64,000 bases of DNA, from positions 380,001-444,000 of the forward strand of contig JAKOGI010000335.1 in NCBI GenBank assembly GCA_029747015.1, given 5' to 3'. This DNA comes from Carnegiea gigantea. Lineage: Eukaryota; Streptophyta; Magnoliopsida; Caryophyllales; Cactaceae. The position numbers and the translations under genes were made by a program. The notes beneath the pieces are model-generated. The model did not search any database. It was not told the origin of the DNA and saw only the letters and a program-made list of their open reading frames with translations. This document shows, one piece after another, positions 22,636 to 33,706 of the stretch; position 1 is the first letter of the stretch; every line of letters starts with the position of its first letter.

Positions 22636-23163
22636 TGTTGGGGAAAGGGATTCATATCAACTTTGTGGTACCGGATATACCAACGAGTCGTGAACGACAT
22701 CACTTTTTGTAAGACTTATTTGTTGTATACCACAAATAGTCTTCGGGATAAAACGCAGATAGACAAGTGTACATGTTCATGTTTTCTCGAGTTTGAACCA
22801 TGGGAAAGTGATTCATAAGAATGTGTTTTTGCACACCTTATTCCCATCTTATTATCATATCCTATATGTTTCTCTTCTCCTTATCCAAGACTTTTATAAC
22901 ATGCCAAAAGGCACTATACCAAGAGGCACCACAAAGGATAGGAAAAGGTACCATACCAAAAGGCACCATGCTAAGAAGCACTACAAAGAATAGGATAGAA
23001 GTAAACGAGGGTTAAACTTGAAAAGGTACCTTGCTTATTCACCTTTTCACGAACTGGATTGGATAAGGCGGGTAAACTTGAAGAGGCACTATGCTTATCC
23101 TCCTTTTCGGATAAGCACTAGAAAATCTGCCACTTTCTATTTTATTCTTGGAAAATTCCAATA
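22636..23163. repeat. Right LTR of the non-coding element
   Basis: Matches 19,627-20,154 base for base apart from scattered substitutions (for example CCGACGAG versus CCAACGAG, TTTCCGTAAG versus TTTTTGTAAG). Confidence 0.85.
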
Positions 23164-24269
23164 TGCTTTAACATTTTTGAAAAACTTTTAAGAAATTCAT
23201 AATTTTTGTACCGTTCATATTATTATGTGACGAGAACGTCAATATTGATAAACACCACAAAAAAATACGTAGTTTAGATGACCCTAGTAAGCTTATGCAT
23301 TAAAAGTAGGCATATTTTTGTTTCGGCATAATGATGGATGTGCTATTTTGAGCTATCTCCATTAATGAATATGGACACGTACGGTAAAAATGACAATGGA
23401 ATTTTAAGTGATCCATTTGAAGTTAAGATTGAATTTGTTAGTAAGTTAACCATTCGTCGCCCTCCATTGCCCCCGCCCCCCTCTTTCTGTTTTGCTCATG
23501 GATGTGTTAATTTGAGTTACCTTAGTTCCATTAATGGATGCATGAGTAGGTATGAGATTAACATTGGAGAAGAACATCTAATTCATAGCGGTTTAATGCC
23601 TAAACATTCATAGGCTTTTTTCACATTTTAAACATATATACAGTGTAAAGTATAGGATGTCAAGTGTCATAAACTTCATAATATAAAGTTGTTATTCGTA
23701 GGAATCATAGTTTCTTTTTTGGGCATGATTTTAAAGTGATAGTAGGTGATGGCTAAATTCAATTAAAAAGAAAAATTGATTAAAATAAGACCAAAATCAA
23801 ATCACATGAATTAGATTATAATTCTTATTTTCGCTTGAGTGAAAATATAATTAAGGTCAAAAGATCTCTTCTAAAAATGACGAGCTAGAGAGCAAGTCTG
23901 GACAGTGGCTCTCTTATCTCATCACCACCAAAGAACTTAAAAAACTGACCATTAAACACATACTGATAGACAATTAGATATTAAAATTATGTCAAAGGAA
24001 ATTAACTGTCAACAAGCACTTATGAAAAATATAAGTTTTGAAGATGCATGGCCAAATTAGAGTTGATGATGGAACTTAGGTGTGGTTGAGCTCTCTAGAA
24101 ATTATTCTTGTTGTCCAAAAACCATGATGAAACTTCTAAATTATTTGGTTAATACGACGTTGCTCATTCAATATTCTTAACTTGTGATTCTCTCTTATCC
24201 AATCCCCGAGTAAATTTTGGTTACATTATAACCCTAACATCGTTATGGGCCAAACAAAATAAATACTGT

Positions 24270-24473
24270 ATGACATTAGATTATGTGGTTATGTATGGCT
24301 GGCAATTTGATCAGGCCAAATTAAAAAGCGAAGCCCATATCAAACCAAGAAGATTATTGGCAAACTATATGGACTTTGAGAAACTAGGTAGTACCACACT
24401 GTTGTGCTGGAGGGATATTAATTCTAATTGTGATTCCGATGTGTCAAAGTTGAAAGCTAAGCCACCCATATAA
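24270..24473 (+). other. 67-codon frame kept in both arms (left copy)
   Basis: An ATG-started frame ending D-S-D-V-S-K-L-K-A-K-P-P-I. The partner in the right arm (36,268-36,471, minus strand) is open over the same length with about a dozen amino-acid differences. No family recognised. It could be a chance frame in two related sequences; both being open and equal in length is weak evidence for coding. Confidence 0.3.
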
Positions 24474-24736
24474 TCTTTTGGTGTAGCGAGTTGAAACTAG
24501 TTGAGAATACTTGGCACAGCTTGAACATGGCTATCTAGTCTAGTAACACAGAAAGAATAGCCCACCATATATGCTACCTCGTCTAACAACATCCCAAAAG
24601 AAGAATTAGGAGCAATTGGATTAAAGGCAGTAGTAGTAACAATTGCATCATGGGTTGTATGCAACCAATAATAACTGCTCCTGCCTCAGTCCCTTACCCT
24701 ATATTCCTCTACCCTAGCCTTTAAATTTCCTTTAAA

Positions 24737-25938
24737 CTAGGATAAATCTAATGCTTCGCATGATTTTTTATTAATATTTATCTGATAATAATGAAATAAA
24801 AATAATTTATCATTACCGAGATCTAAAATATACTATAATACACAACAATTATTGAAACAAATAAAATTTTAAAATAAATATAACTAAAATTATGATAATT
24901 AATTAATTTTAGATATTAATTTTTCACATAGTATTTTTAATGTTGTTGGTTCATGATTTAAATATCAAATTCTGCATAAATTCTAAGAAAATAATAACAT
25001 AAAAATGAACATATAATCTATATGTAGTTGTTCTAAATAGGAGCATGAATTCATGACTTTCATTTTAGTCTGAGACTCATGCACATGTATTACCTAAAAA
25101 ATATGCATAAATAATTTATGAAATTGTAACATATAGTGAAAAAGCTTGCCAATCAAATTTTTGTACTATCATTGAACTCACTTTTATTTTTTAATAAATA
25201 TTATTTTTTATTTATCTAAATTTTACTCTTTATTATGATAATTATAAAATAATTAAGTGTAAGCATTTTATTCTTGAGAGTTATTCGAATTTTCTAGTTA
25301 TCCATAGTCAATGATATTTTTAAATAGTTATTACATTGTCTTACAATATACACTTTGCATAGTCAAATTGAGTTTATTAATATTAAATTGAGTGTACTGA
25401 TTTGCAGACAATTTTTAAAAGGTACATTAAATTATTATTAGTTTTTTATTTCATTGTTTGTCGACTAATGTCTAACATCGCCAAAATATTTGCATAGAAT
25501 ATTAATACTTTAATTGTTTTATTTCATTATATATAAATTTAAACCATTTTTTACTTCTGAAACTCTATAACTAGAGGACTATAAAATCTACAATTATTAC
25601 CATTAACAAACTAAATTTAATTATAAAATCATTTTTAACTTGCCAAAATGCACGAGTTAAAGAGTACATGAAACTTTATTATAACAATGATAGTTTTATT
25701 ATTTATATCATTTTATAGTAAAGCTATTTTGACCTCTCAAAGCTATTTATTGTAAACTATTCTTGACTTTTAAATTTTAGGAATAAAAGAGTACATTGAG
25801 TTCTTGTTGTTATGACATTTGGAATTAAAGAGAAAATGAAAGAAAAAAAATAAAAGATAGTCAATAATAATGTGACACTTGTCAATCTATCATCAATCCA
25901 TTCATACCGTTCACTTTTATATTATATATATGATATGA
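24737..25938 (-). mobile_element. Non-autonomous Helitron, about 1.2 kb
   Basis: Absent from the right arm, where CCTTTAAA joins TATATGAGCATG directly. Read on the minus strand, the insert begins TCATATCATATATATAATA after a host A and ends ATGCGAAGCATTAGATTTAT-CCTAG before a host T. That gives the 5' TC, a short ATGC/GCAT hairpin about 10 nt before the end, the 3' CTRR (CTAG) and A|T target expected of Helitrons. No target duplication and no Rep/helicase. A second TC 5 bp further in (25,933) is also possible as the 5' end. Confidence 0.65.
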
Positions 25939-26380
25939 TAATTTATGAGCATGTATGAAAGTAATGTTGGGGGTCCCTACAAAAAACGTCGCATCTACCC
26001 ATGTTTAAATTTACCTCATTCCACACTTATATCCATGATAGGGCATATTTACCACACTTAAGGTAAGCGTGTATAGGGTATCAGTGGGGAAAAATTCACC
26101 ACACTTAATACGCGTGGCTGATAGTGCAATACCCACGCTTATATCCGTAGAAGACTACGCTATCTACCACACTTATAGCTATAGGTAGATTCCCATCGCT
26201 TGTATCTGCGGTCAGAATAACCTTGGGGAGAAAAATCTTTTTCACCACTCTTTTGCTTATAAGTTTGGCGTTATGCATTTGATAACTAATTTTCAAATGC
26301 TTTAAGTGGATAACTAATTTTAGTGGGAGAATTTTTACATAAGAGAAATAAAAAGTCATTGTATTAAAAAAATACAAATA

Positions 26381-26383
<3 letters not shown>

Positions 26384-26440
<57 letters not shown>
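26384..26440. repeat. (AT)n then (GA)n microsatellite
   Basis: About 27 AT units followed by GAGAGAGAG, inside the 6.1 kb insertion. Confidence 0.95.
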
Positions 26441-26449
<9 letters not shown>

Positions 26450-27291
26450 GGAAGGGGGTAAGGTAGGGGAAGAGACATGGAGAGAGAGAAAATATATATT
26501 TGATCATAATGTAAATGATACAAAAAGTACGATAACTTTATAACCATAAACAAATTATAATTAATTAAGTTAAAAATAACTAGCGTGCAACTACATAATG
26601 AAAAGTACAAAATTGAATCCAACATGCCTATAAAGTATGTACCCACTACATAAAAGATGAGTTTGTTTGAAATACACACATATAAGATTGAAGCTAAATA
26701 AAACGAATGAGATAGTATAGAGAACTCTATAATTCCAAGCGAACACTTCACGAACCCAAACTTGATATCCAATTTTATGGCATGCTAGTGATGCTACCCT
26801 TGATTTCAGTCTGAAATCACTAAACCCATATATTACAGTTAACTACAACAAACAATACTACTAATAGAAAAAGACTTCTAAAAAGATTGCAAGATGTAAT
26901 ATCTGTTAGCCTTCATAACTAAGTAATCCCGCTCTACAAACATTATGTAAGATCCTTACCCTTAGCTTTGTCTTTTTAGTAAATACCCTGATTTTGAAAA
27001 AAAACCAACAGAGTTCCGCCTAAAATATGGCTATTTTCCTTCTACATGTCATGAATACAATAAAAAAACTATTCACAATCTCAACGGCCACACGTTGGAG
27101 CAAATCAACTCAACAGGCCAAACGCTTGGAGTATCCAACACAAAGTCAACCCATTACCATGAATAAATTCAAGAAATCAAACAAGCAATGATAGGGTATT
27201 TCAATGCACAACGCAAATCAAATTCATTAACATAAAAACATGTAACTTAAAATTTTAAACTAAACTCACAATGTTCACATTTTGCAGTTTC

Positions 27292-27804
27292 TTAAGTGAC
27301 ATCACACAAAACAGGAATAGAGGATAGTTGAAGATGATCTTTGGAGTAGAAATGACCGTTTCGTAATGCCAGCCACAATGCAACAGGAAAGTATGCAATT
27401 TTCATCAGCAAAGATAGCTGCATTTGGTGTAGTCCAGAAAAATTTGCATCACTTTCATAAATTACTAACAAATCTATCCCGAATTCCTTCATTAGAAATG
27501 TTTTCACTTCTTCATCCGAAATAAACATGGGACTTGTAGAACACATGCACCTTCCAAAATTGATTTGGAAAATAATAGCTCTCAGGTCTACACCACCAAT
27601 GCAAAAAAGAACCACCAACAACCTAATTAACCAGGATGACATTAAAGGACAACAAGAAAGTATGAAGCAACAACAACAACAAACCGGAACATTGATGTTG
27701 TGCTGATGCTTATAATGCTTCTTAAGCTCGCATTGAAGGTTCATTAGAGGCATCCTAAAAGAACCAGAGCCATAAATTAGAGAAATGTTAAGAAAACTGT
27801 TCAT
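27292..27804 (-). pseudogene. Unassigned 170-codon frame in the 6.1 kb insertion
   Basis: Open on the minus strand. The C-terminal half (D-E-E-V-K-T-F-L-M-K-E-F-G-I-D-L-L-V-I, then S-G-L-H-Q-M-Q-L-S-L-L) looks protein-like, while the N-terminal half is Cys- and Leu-rich and includes a poly-Cys run from a GTT/ACA-type repeat. I do not recognise it. Being in the same strand and element as the aconitase and esterase pieces, it could be another captured exon. Confidence 0.3.
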
Positions 27805-28590
27805 GTAATGTTATTGCACTTGAACAGTGGCATGTAAAAACAACTAAAAGAAAAGAAACAGCAAGAGCGGAGGGGTAATTGACCCCAGCAATTACTGTTG
27901 TTCAAAACCGTAACCTTTGACATGTAAGGCAAGTAGTCCACTTGCCCAAGAGATAAGGAATTTATGCATGCATGGTAGTTCAAATCATTCAATGCATAGA
28001 TACCTCCCATATGCTTTCATCCTTCGCCCAACTTCTCTCAAGAAAAAGATACTCAGAAGCAACCTATTACCTACATACATCAAGATTATAGTTTATGAAT
28101 ATGCTCAAGCAATGAACTAACTGCCAAGCTCTTATAAAAAAATGAACCAGCATGGGCAGAATCATAGAAACAATTGGGAAGGCAGGAAGAAATGACAACA
28201 GAGACTCAGAGAGTCCAAAGATAAATGGAGTTATGGGACAACTTTACAGCAACTCGATTGAAGGAAAAATATATATATATATAAATAAATAAAGATAAAG
28301 GGGTACAGAGATTCTATCTTATAGAAGATCACAATCACCATTCATCAATTTTATAAAGGATATGCAATTCAGGTTACTGCCCCTTTCTCTTTCTTTTTTT
28401 GGGGGGGAGGGGGGGGGCGGGTGCTTCAGGAGGATAAGATGGATACTGGCATTGTAGCATATAGCCCGTTCAGAGGCACTTGCTATGGGATAATTAGACA
28501 ACTAGCAAAATATGCAACTTCTGTTTCACCAGAATTAGCATACATTTAACCCCTCAGCCAGGGTAAAACTTTTTCAGGGAAGTGACGCAC

Positions 28591-28690
28591 GCATCAGTGT
28601 GTTCAGCCACAAAAGTAGAAAATGGACAATAATCAGCATCGCATCAGTGTGTTCAGCCACAAAAGTAGAAAATGGACAACAATCAGCATC
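28591..28690. repeat. 50-bp perfect-register tandem duplication
   Basis: The unit starting GCATCAGTGTGTTCAGCCAC occurs twice back to back (28,591-28,640 and 28,641-28,690) with a single difference (GGACAAT versus GGACAAC). Confidence 0.95.
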
Positions 28691-29590
28691 GATAGAACTC
28701 ACATCACAATTGACTGGTGAGAAGATTATATGACAATGGATAAGCAAACTAGGTCAATGATTTGAGAAATGTAGCCCTAGCAAGTATTTTATCCTATCAT
28801 TGAAATACAAGAAAAAAGATGAAAACAAGAAGATCAAATCTTGAGGCTTTAAATGAATCTTTAAATTAAAGAGAGCAAAAGAATTAGAGATCTTAGATGT
28901 TCATGGACGATAGAAAAAAAGGCTAACATAATCAAGCATATCTAACATAATCAAGCATATCTGAGAAAGGAACGTATTTGGCTAAGTGCTCACTGGAAGT
29001 AACTTTGAAAATTTCTTCATAACAGCTAATCTGCTGCCAAGGCTGCCTGCCTGCTGCCATAATCACACTAGATTAGCTGATGAACCAATAACTTAAATGC
29101 ACATGCCTCCTAGATTTTACATGGAGATACAAGTAAAGAACAAAAACAGTAATGTTTCATGTGCGACATTAAGTCCCTCTATGCACTGTATGAAACTAGA
29201 AGGTGGCATTAGAAATCACTTGCCTGAGCAAGCACCCATCCCACAAGCCAGTCAATGCCACTTTTATGGTTTGATATCACTGGAGCATGCTCATGGCCTG
29301 CAAAATTTGAAGAATTTCATAACACTGACAACTACAATGTCATTTACAAACAAATACAGAGAAACACCAATAATCAGAACTCATTTCTGGAGAGAATTTG
29401 CAACAAGAATAGCGAGAACATGAACAGATTATCAGACACAGAAATAGGATATGAAACCAGAACAAACTACAACAGAAAGTACAGAATATCTTGACTTCCA
29501 CTTGACCTAGGAAAACCCCTAGTGTAACTCTTGCCCCTTGCCGCTGATCGACTTATATCACTATAATTATTTAACCACCAAATTACATAC

Positions 29591-29693
29591 CATGAACAGA
29601 TTCTAGCATGTCGATCACCAAAGAGTTGCACACAAAGCACATTCCCAATCCTCCATAATTTTGCACTTGGTGAAATCCAAAGCACAAATGCCA
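29591..29693 (-). pseudogene. Captured aconitase exon, Fe-S cysteine region (degenerate)
   Basis: Between an acceptor CCTCAG and a donor ATG|GTATGT, the minus strand reads G-F-H-Q-V-Q-N-Y-G-G...C-x-x-C-N-S...I-D...S-V. Aconitases have G-F-x-I-V-G-Y-G-C-T-T-C-I-G-N-S-G-x-I-D-x-x-V here, holding two cluster-ligand cysteines. Base-level similarity (TATGGA, AACTCT-GGTGAT, GAATCTGTT) supports this despite indels that spoil the protein. It lies downstream of the clearer aconitase exon at 29,924, in the right order. Confidence 0.45.
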
Positions 29694-29923
29694 CTGAGGG
29701 AACCTAGGAATTTCCCATGTCAGCATGAAATACAAATATAAAAGTCGACGAGGGAAATTTAAAATGCTCATTCATGGCAACTTAGCAAAACACTGAAATA
29801 AATTATGTTCAAAACTCAACAGAAAATAACACTGATGCTAACAGAAGAGATTAATACTGCAAAACACTTCGTAAGACGAAGCATTATGATCAAACTTAAC
29901 AATGTAACAACAAACATAATAAC

Positions 29924-30105
29924 CTCTAAATGCCACTCACAAGCTTTCTTAGCAACCAAACCAGCACCCAGCAGGATACTGGGGTTTGATGCCCTTTGTA
30001 CAGCTCGTGATAGCTGCAATATAACACTGCCATACTTTAACTCAATAGACTGGCCATGAAATTCAAACTTTACAATTTTGTCATGCTCTTCCTTTGGGTG
30101 ATTTG
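29924..30105 (-). pseudogene. Captured aconitase exon
   Basis: The minus strand encodes P-K-E-E-H-D-K-I-V-K-F-E-F-H-G-Q then E-L-K-Y-G-S-V-I, then S-N-P-S-I-L-L-G-A-G-L-V-A-K-K-A-C-E. This follows the plant aconitate hydratase stretch [25 protein letters not shown]...S-N-P-S-V-M-L-G-A. A one-base loss and a one-base gain about 30 bp apart put the segment with the first cluster cysteine (S-C-T-N) out of frame, then restore it. Aconitase interconverts citrate and isocitrate in mitochondria and cytosol. It ends at a possible donor GAG|GTTATT. Confidence 0.82.
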
Positions 30106-30289
30106 AACAATTAAGTTAAATCGCACAATGGAATATACAGATCTAAATCCAATCTTAACATTTTGTCTCCACTATGTATAGCAACACACAAACAAGGTTT
30201 AAGAAGTATGGTTGCTACACACAAATTAATTGTATATAATTTTTTCGAAGTTCAAGCCACACAGCTCTAAGATTGAGAGAAAGAGGCTA

Positions 30290-30560
30290 ATTACCCAAGT
30301 TGAACCTGCTGGAATCCTCACCACCGGCAGGCAGGATACGCCGGAATCGGGTGGGAAGCACCTGAACTAATGAGGACGAAGAGCAAAGGAGCGCACGGGA
30401 TGAAGGGGCCGAGCAGAACGAATGTCGAGCAGCAGCAGCGCTGGAACCCTCGCTGCCGAGCAGAATGAACGCCGACCAGCAACAGTGCGAGACTGGGACG
30501 AACACTGAGGAGCAGCAACACTAGGGTTTCGTGAGCAGAGATGAAAGGACGCGCGAGAAT
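30290..30560 (-). other. GC-rich 5'-exon-like block, copy 1
   Basis: Minus-strand sequence beginning near AAACCCTAGTGTTGCTGCTC, rich in CTCGGCAGCGAGGGTTCCAG, and ending at a possible donor TTGG|GTAATT. It resembles 31,470-31,740, so the element contains two related exon-like blocks. It is fused directly to the end of the FSH-esterase fragment. It looks like a plant 5' leader exon. No convincing protein. Confidence 0.45.
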
Positions 30561-30566
30561 GTCAGG

Positions 30567-30647
30567 GCCATCAATGGGTCTGTGCTTAATCATACACTCT
30601 TCAATGTAATCCAAGCATTTTTCAAAATTGGTGTACTCAGTGAACTC
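30567..30647 (-). pseudogene. Captured FSH-type serine hydrolase, second exon piece
   Basis: After an acceptor CTTCAG the minus strand reads E-F-T-E-Y-T-N-F-E-K-C-L-D-Y-I-E-E-C-M-I-K-H-R-P-I-D-G. This continues the FSH (family of serine hydrolases) protein whose previous exon is at 30,732. The family then has G-x-x-G-F-S-Q-G with the catalytic Ser; here the match breaks just before it, at the junction with the GC-rich block. The captured piece therefore lacks the active site. Confidence 0.8.
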
Positions 30648-30731
30648 CTGAAGGTGACGACCCCTGAACTGGTTAAAACCCAGAAATCAACATCAGAAAA
30701 GATGCGTGGAGATATAAAGAGAGAGACTAAC

Positions 30732-30915
30732 TTTATTGAATTGAAACCATTCGTAGTAGGGAGGATCGGAGAGGCCTTTGACATCGGACTTGCCCTGGGT
30801 GGTAAAAAGGGCATCGATGAAGACAAGATCAAGCTTGTGGCATATAGAGTCAGGCCATTTATGAATCTGCTTCTTTAGAATCTGGGCGCAGGCTAGAAAC
30901 CCATGCAAGAAACTA
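30732..30915 (-). pseudogene. Captured FSH-type serine hydrolase, first exon piece
   Basis: Minus-strand frame F-L-H-G-F-L-A-C-A-Q-I-L-K-K-Q-I then K-L-D-L-V-F-I-D-A, Q-G-K-S-D-V-K-G and D-P-P-Y-Y-E-W-F-Q-F-N-K. This is the N-terminal region of plant FSH1-like esterases (C-L-H-G-F-R-T-S; D-A-P-F; G-K-S-D-V-E-G; D-P-P-Y-Y-E-W-F-Q-F). A donor AAA|GTTAGT and an 84-bp intron separate it from the next exon, so capture was from genomic DNA, not from mRNA. No upstream first exon is present. Confidence 0.83.
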
Positions 30916-31469
30916 ATGAATTATAAGTATTATGGGAATTATTGAGCTAAAAGTCTATTATAGTGGTACTAAACCCAACCCCTGTGTAATTCAAGGGTAA
31001 TCCATGGTACATTTGACAATCACGACCCCCCTTGGGCCCTCATGGTGATGCTAAGTACCCACAGCTCGAGATTATCGGTTTCTTTGGCCATTCTTATAAA
31101 TATAGGTGACAGATATCAATCCAGAATCTCAATGTGACTTTGATCAGGGCCTTACCTCTTTTCGCTTAATAGGTGGTCACTTAAAGCTAGTGGTGGAATT
31201 TTGGAATCACTTGAATGCAAAGATGGCTATATTGTTTATGTTCAAATTCCTAACAGCAAATGGGCAAAGGTTCCTAGTTCCCATGATGTTGTAATCTTCA
31301 ATACTGAACACAGATAACTCAATCTCTAAATCATCACCTTAAATTGCAAGGTCACCCAATTCCAGATTTAAACTCACACAACATTGTTCAAGCTCTACAA
31401 TTCTTACTATATTTCAAAATCCAAGCCCTATAATTCAAAGATGAGAGAAAGGAAGTGATTACTTGCCAC

Positions 31470-31740
31470 AATCCTTGCCGCCGAGAAGGTAGGAGACGCC
31501 GGAATGAGAGATGAACGCCGGAATCAGTGAGGACAGGCAGCGAGATCGAAGCAGAGCAACAAAAAGCCCGAGCAGGAGCAGAGCTAGTGAACCCTCGCTC
31601 AACGCTGGAACCTTCGCTGTCGAGAAGAACTGCCGCCGAGCAGAACCGCCGCCGAGGAACATCGCCGCCACCAGAATCGAACAAGGGTTTTGTGAGGACA
31701 GGAAGGGATGCGCGCGAGAAGCCGAGGATGGTTTAATTTT
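31470..31740 (-). other. GC-rich 5'-exon-like block, copy 2
   Basis: Related to 30,290-30,560: it shares CGCGCG, TCCTCACnAAACCCT, GCTCGGCGGCAG and GTTCCAGCG, and ends at a possible donor GCAA|GTAATC. It lies upstream of the FSH pieces on the minus strand and may have served as promoter-proximal exon of a chimeric transcript. Confidence 0.4.
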
Positions 31741-33197
31741 GCAGACTGAGTGTTTGTGTTGAGATGCAAGGCTCCCTTCGAATTCCTAACCATTTTCTTC
31801 TTCTTTTTTTAATCCAATGTTCATTTGGCCCGCCAACTTAAAATAAATTTTAAAAAATTTTAAAAATAGCTGTGGCACTTAATATCCGTGTTAAGTATCC
31901 CTATTCACAAAATATAAGTCTCTACGCTTATTATGTGTAGACATACCTTAATTAATTACTACCACACTTATAAGAGTAGTTATATTTTTCATCACTTATT
32001 ATGTATGGCAATAATCTCAAGCGCTCCTTTTTGGTTATTTTTCCACTACACTTAGTCATGTGTGGTTAAATAAGAGTGAAAAGATACCCCTTCTACAAAG
32101 ACACCAAATTCATTATGATTATTTGATGCCTAAAATTTAGTATCTTTTTTCTCATTTGAAATATGTATATAGAGAGATATGTAGACATATATATGCGTAC
32201 AGGGTAAAATATATGACATTAAGCACCAATGACCTTAAGAGAGCTCATAATATAGAATTCTTTTTATCAGGAATCATGATTTCTTTGTTGGGTGTGATTT
32301 TATAATGATAGTAGATGATTGCTAAACTCAATGAGGGAAAAGAAAAAAAAAAACAAATTGATCAAAATAAGGCCGAAATCACACTAGATGTAGGTTATAA
32401 TTCTTATTTGTTTCTTGGGCGAGAACATAATTAAAGTCAAAGTATCTTTTCTAGAAGTATAAAGATTCCAAGAACAAATTAAGAGAGTGACTACTAAATG
32501 TCATGATCAGCAAAGATGTTCAAAAAATTAGCGACTAATTATATGTGAATATGTTCAAAAAAATTAGCAACTAATTAAATGTGAATAAGCTGGTAGATAT
32601 CAAAATTATGGCACAGAGAATTAGCCATCAAGAAACATTTGTCATGGATATAAGTTTGATAAGATTTTATAATATATCGTCAAGGTTTGATTGTACATAA
32701 TCAAACTAATGTCGCTACATGGTTGAACTTGAGACTGACCTAGTCAGACATTGTTACTCATGTTGTTCAAAAATCATGATACAAAATTTAAATTATTTGT
32801 CCAATATTATGTTGCTCATTCAATATTGTTCATGTGTGATTCTCGCTTATCCCAATAAACTCTGAGCTAGGAGTTGCATTATACGTAATAGTAACAGTGA
32901 TAGCAATTATGTCAATAACTTCGTGGGTTGTGTGCCACCAATAATAATTACTATGCCCTTGACATATTTGATGTACTAAGAATCATTTGAACAAAATCTG
33001 TCAAGAAACTTTTTCAATAACAGCTTGCAAAGGAGTCAGCAGAATTTTATTGAGGATGATATATACTAACAACTATGTAAATAGTATCATGAGCTATATG
33101 GGTCCAATAATTGATTATTATGCTCTTAACATGATTTAACGACTAGTCTTAATTAACCACGTGACTGTTGTCCTCTCACACGCCTACCTTCCTCTCC

Positions 33198-33204
33198 TAT
33201 AAAA
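33198..33204 (+). promoter_or_regulatory. TATA box of left GDSL-like copy
   Basis: CCTATAAAACCC lies 95 bp before the ATG at 33,293, in a good position for transcription starting near 33,230. The mirror copy is conserved at 34,300-34,306. Confidence 0.7.
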
Positions 33205-33292
33205 CCCATTCATCACCCCCTGCAATCTGCATCTGCTACTCTATCTCTCTCTTTTCTTTGAAATTAAAAACGAAGCCCTTAAGCACATAACA

Positions 33293-33706
33293 ATGAAAAC
33301 CAAATCTCCAGTGTCTTTCTTCATTCTAATCCAACTTATCATCATTCTTCTCATCTTTGCCCACTGTCAAGGCTCCCAAACATGCAAACTGTTTAACCTG
33401 AGCTACTCCAATTCTAATCCTAGTGGCAAGTGTGCTAGCTTTGGAGCACCAGCTATGACCTTAGTTCTCCCTGGGCATGAGAGCCATTGCCGAGCCAGCG
33501 ACAATCGACCTTACGTAGATTTTCTTTGTAAGTTTATTTCTATCTCCATGTAATTAGCAAATTTATATTTAACAATTTCAAATTTCACTACTGTAAATGA
33601 CCTTGTAGGTGAGAGTTTGAGAATAGACCTTTTAATGCTGTATTTGGATTCGACAGGATCAAATTTTAACAATGGTCAATTTTTCCTAGGTTGGAGCTTA
33701 TTACAT
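33293..33706 (+). pseudogene. GDSL esterase/lipase-like, 3'-truncated (left copy)
   Basis: Exon 1 (33,293-33,527) encodes a signal peptide (M-K-T-K...F-I-L-I-Q-L-I-I-I-L-L-I-F-A-H) and F-N-L-S-Y-S-N-S-N, corresponding to block I F-N-F-G-D-S-N-S-N of plant GDSL esterases, then G-A-P-A-M-T-L and Y-V-D-F-L. G-D of the catalytic G-D-S is S-Y, so activity is doubtful. Intron 33,528-33,608 (GTAAGT...TTGTAG). Exon 2 gives E-S-L-R-I-D-L-L-M-L-Y-L-D-S-T-G-S-N-F, the family's E-x-L-x-x-P-Y-L-S-A-Y-L-x-S-x-G-S-N-F block, and runs into the centre of the palindrome. Family members are about 370 residues; here about 120 remain. The product would have been a secreted ester hydrolase. Confidence 0.8.

Larger units (their letters stand above)
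19627..23163. mobile_element. Non-coding LTR element (LARD/TRIM-like), 3.5 kb
   Basis: Two 528-bp direct repeats starting TGTTGGGGAAAGGG and ending GGAAAATTCCAATA bracket 2.5 kb with no recognisable protein. The opposite arm runs straight through the site (near 37,835), so this is an insertion. The repeats are close to each other, so insertion is fairly recent. The ends do not give a clean TG...CA plus 5-bp duplication; flanking AATG and TATG are the nearest to one. Strand is unknown because no convincing primer site or purine tract was found. Confidence 0.75.
25976..32090. mobile_element. 6.1 kb gene-capturing insertion, CACTA-like subtermini
   Basis: The right arm has GGGGGTGGGATTTTCCAAGTCACC where the left arm has this whole block, so it is an insertion. 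The left end begins near CCCTACAAAAAACG, close to the CACTACAAnAAAA of CACTA elements. Both ends (about 26,010-26,200 and 31,870-32,065) repeat motifs like TACCACACTTA and ACGCTTAT-nnnG, as in CACTA subterminal regions. A matching right terminus and a 3-bp duplication could not be found, so the superfamily is an inference. Inside, minus-strand pieces of aconitase and an FSH esterase show gene capture. Confidence 0.6.
15890..33706 (+). repeat. Left arm of giant inverted repeat, with five insertions
   Basis: The reverse complement of 33,776-42,800 runs through this interval once insertions are skipped. Matching blocks are 15,890-16,445, 16,864-17,125, 19,303-19,621, 23,164-24,736, 25,939-25,975 and about 32,090-33,706. 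By eye, 32,219-32,338 differs from its partner (about 35,132-35,251) at four positions in about 120. Other blocks are more diverged. Removing insertions leaves roughly 4.4 kb. Confidence 0.93.

Noticed and set aside
30531..30878. 115-codon plus-strand frame
   Set aside because: It is the antisense of the FSH-esterase exons and GC-rich block; the minus strand has family motifs and splice sites.
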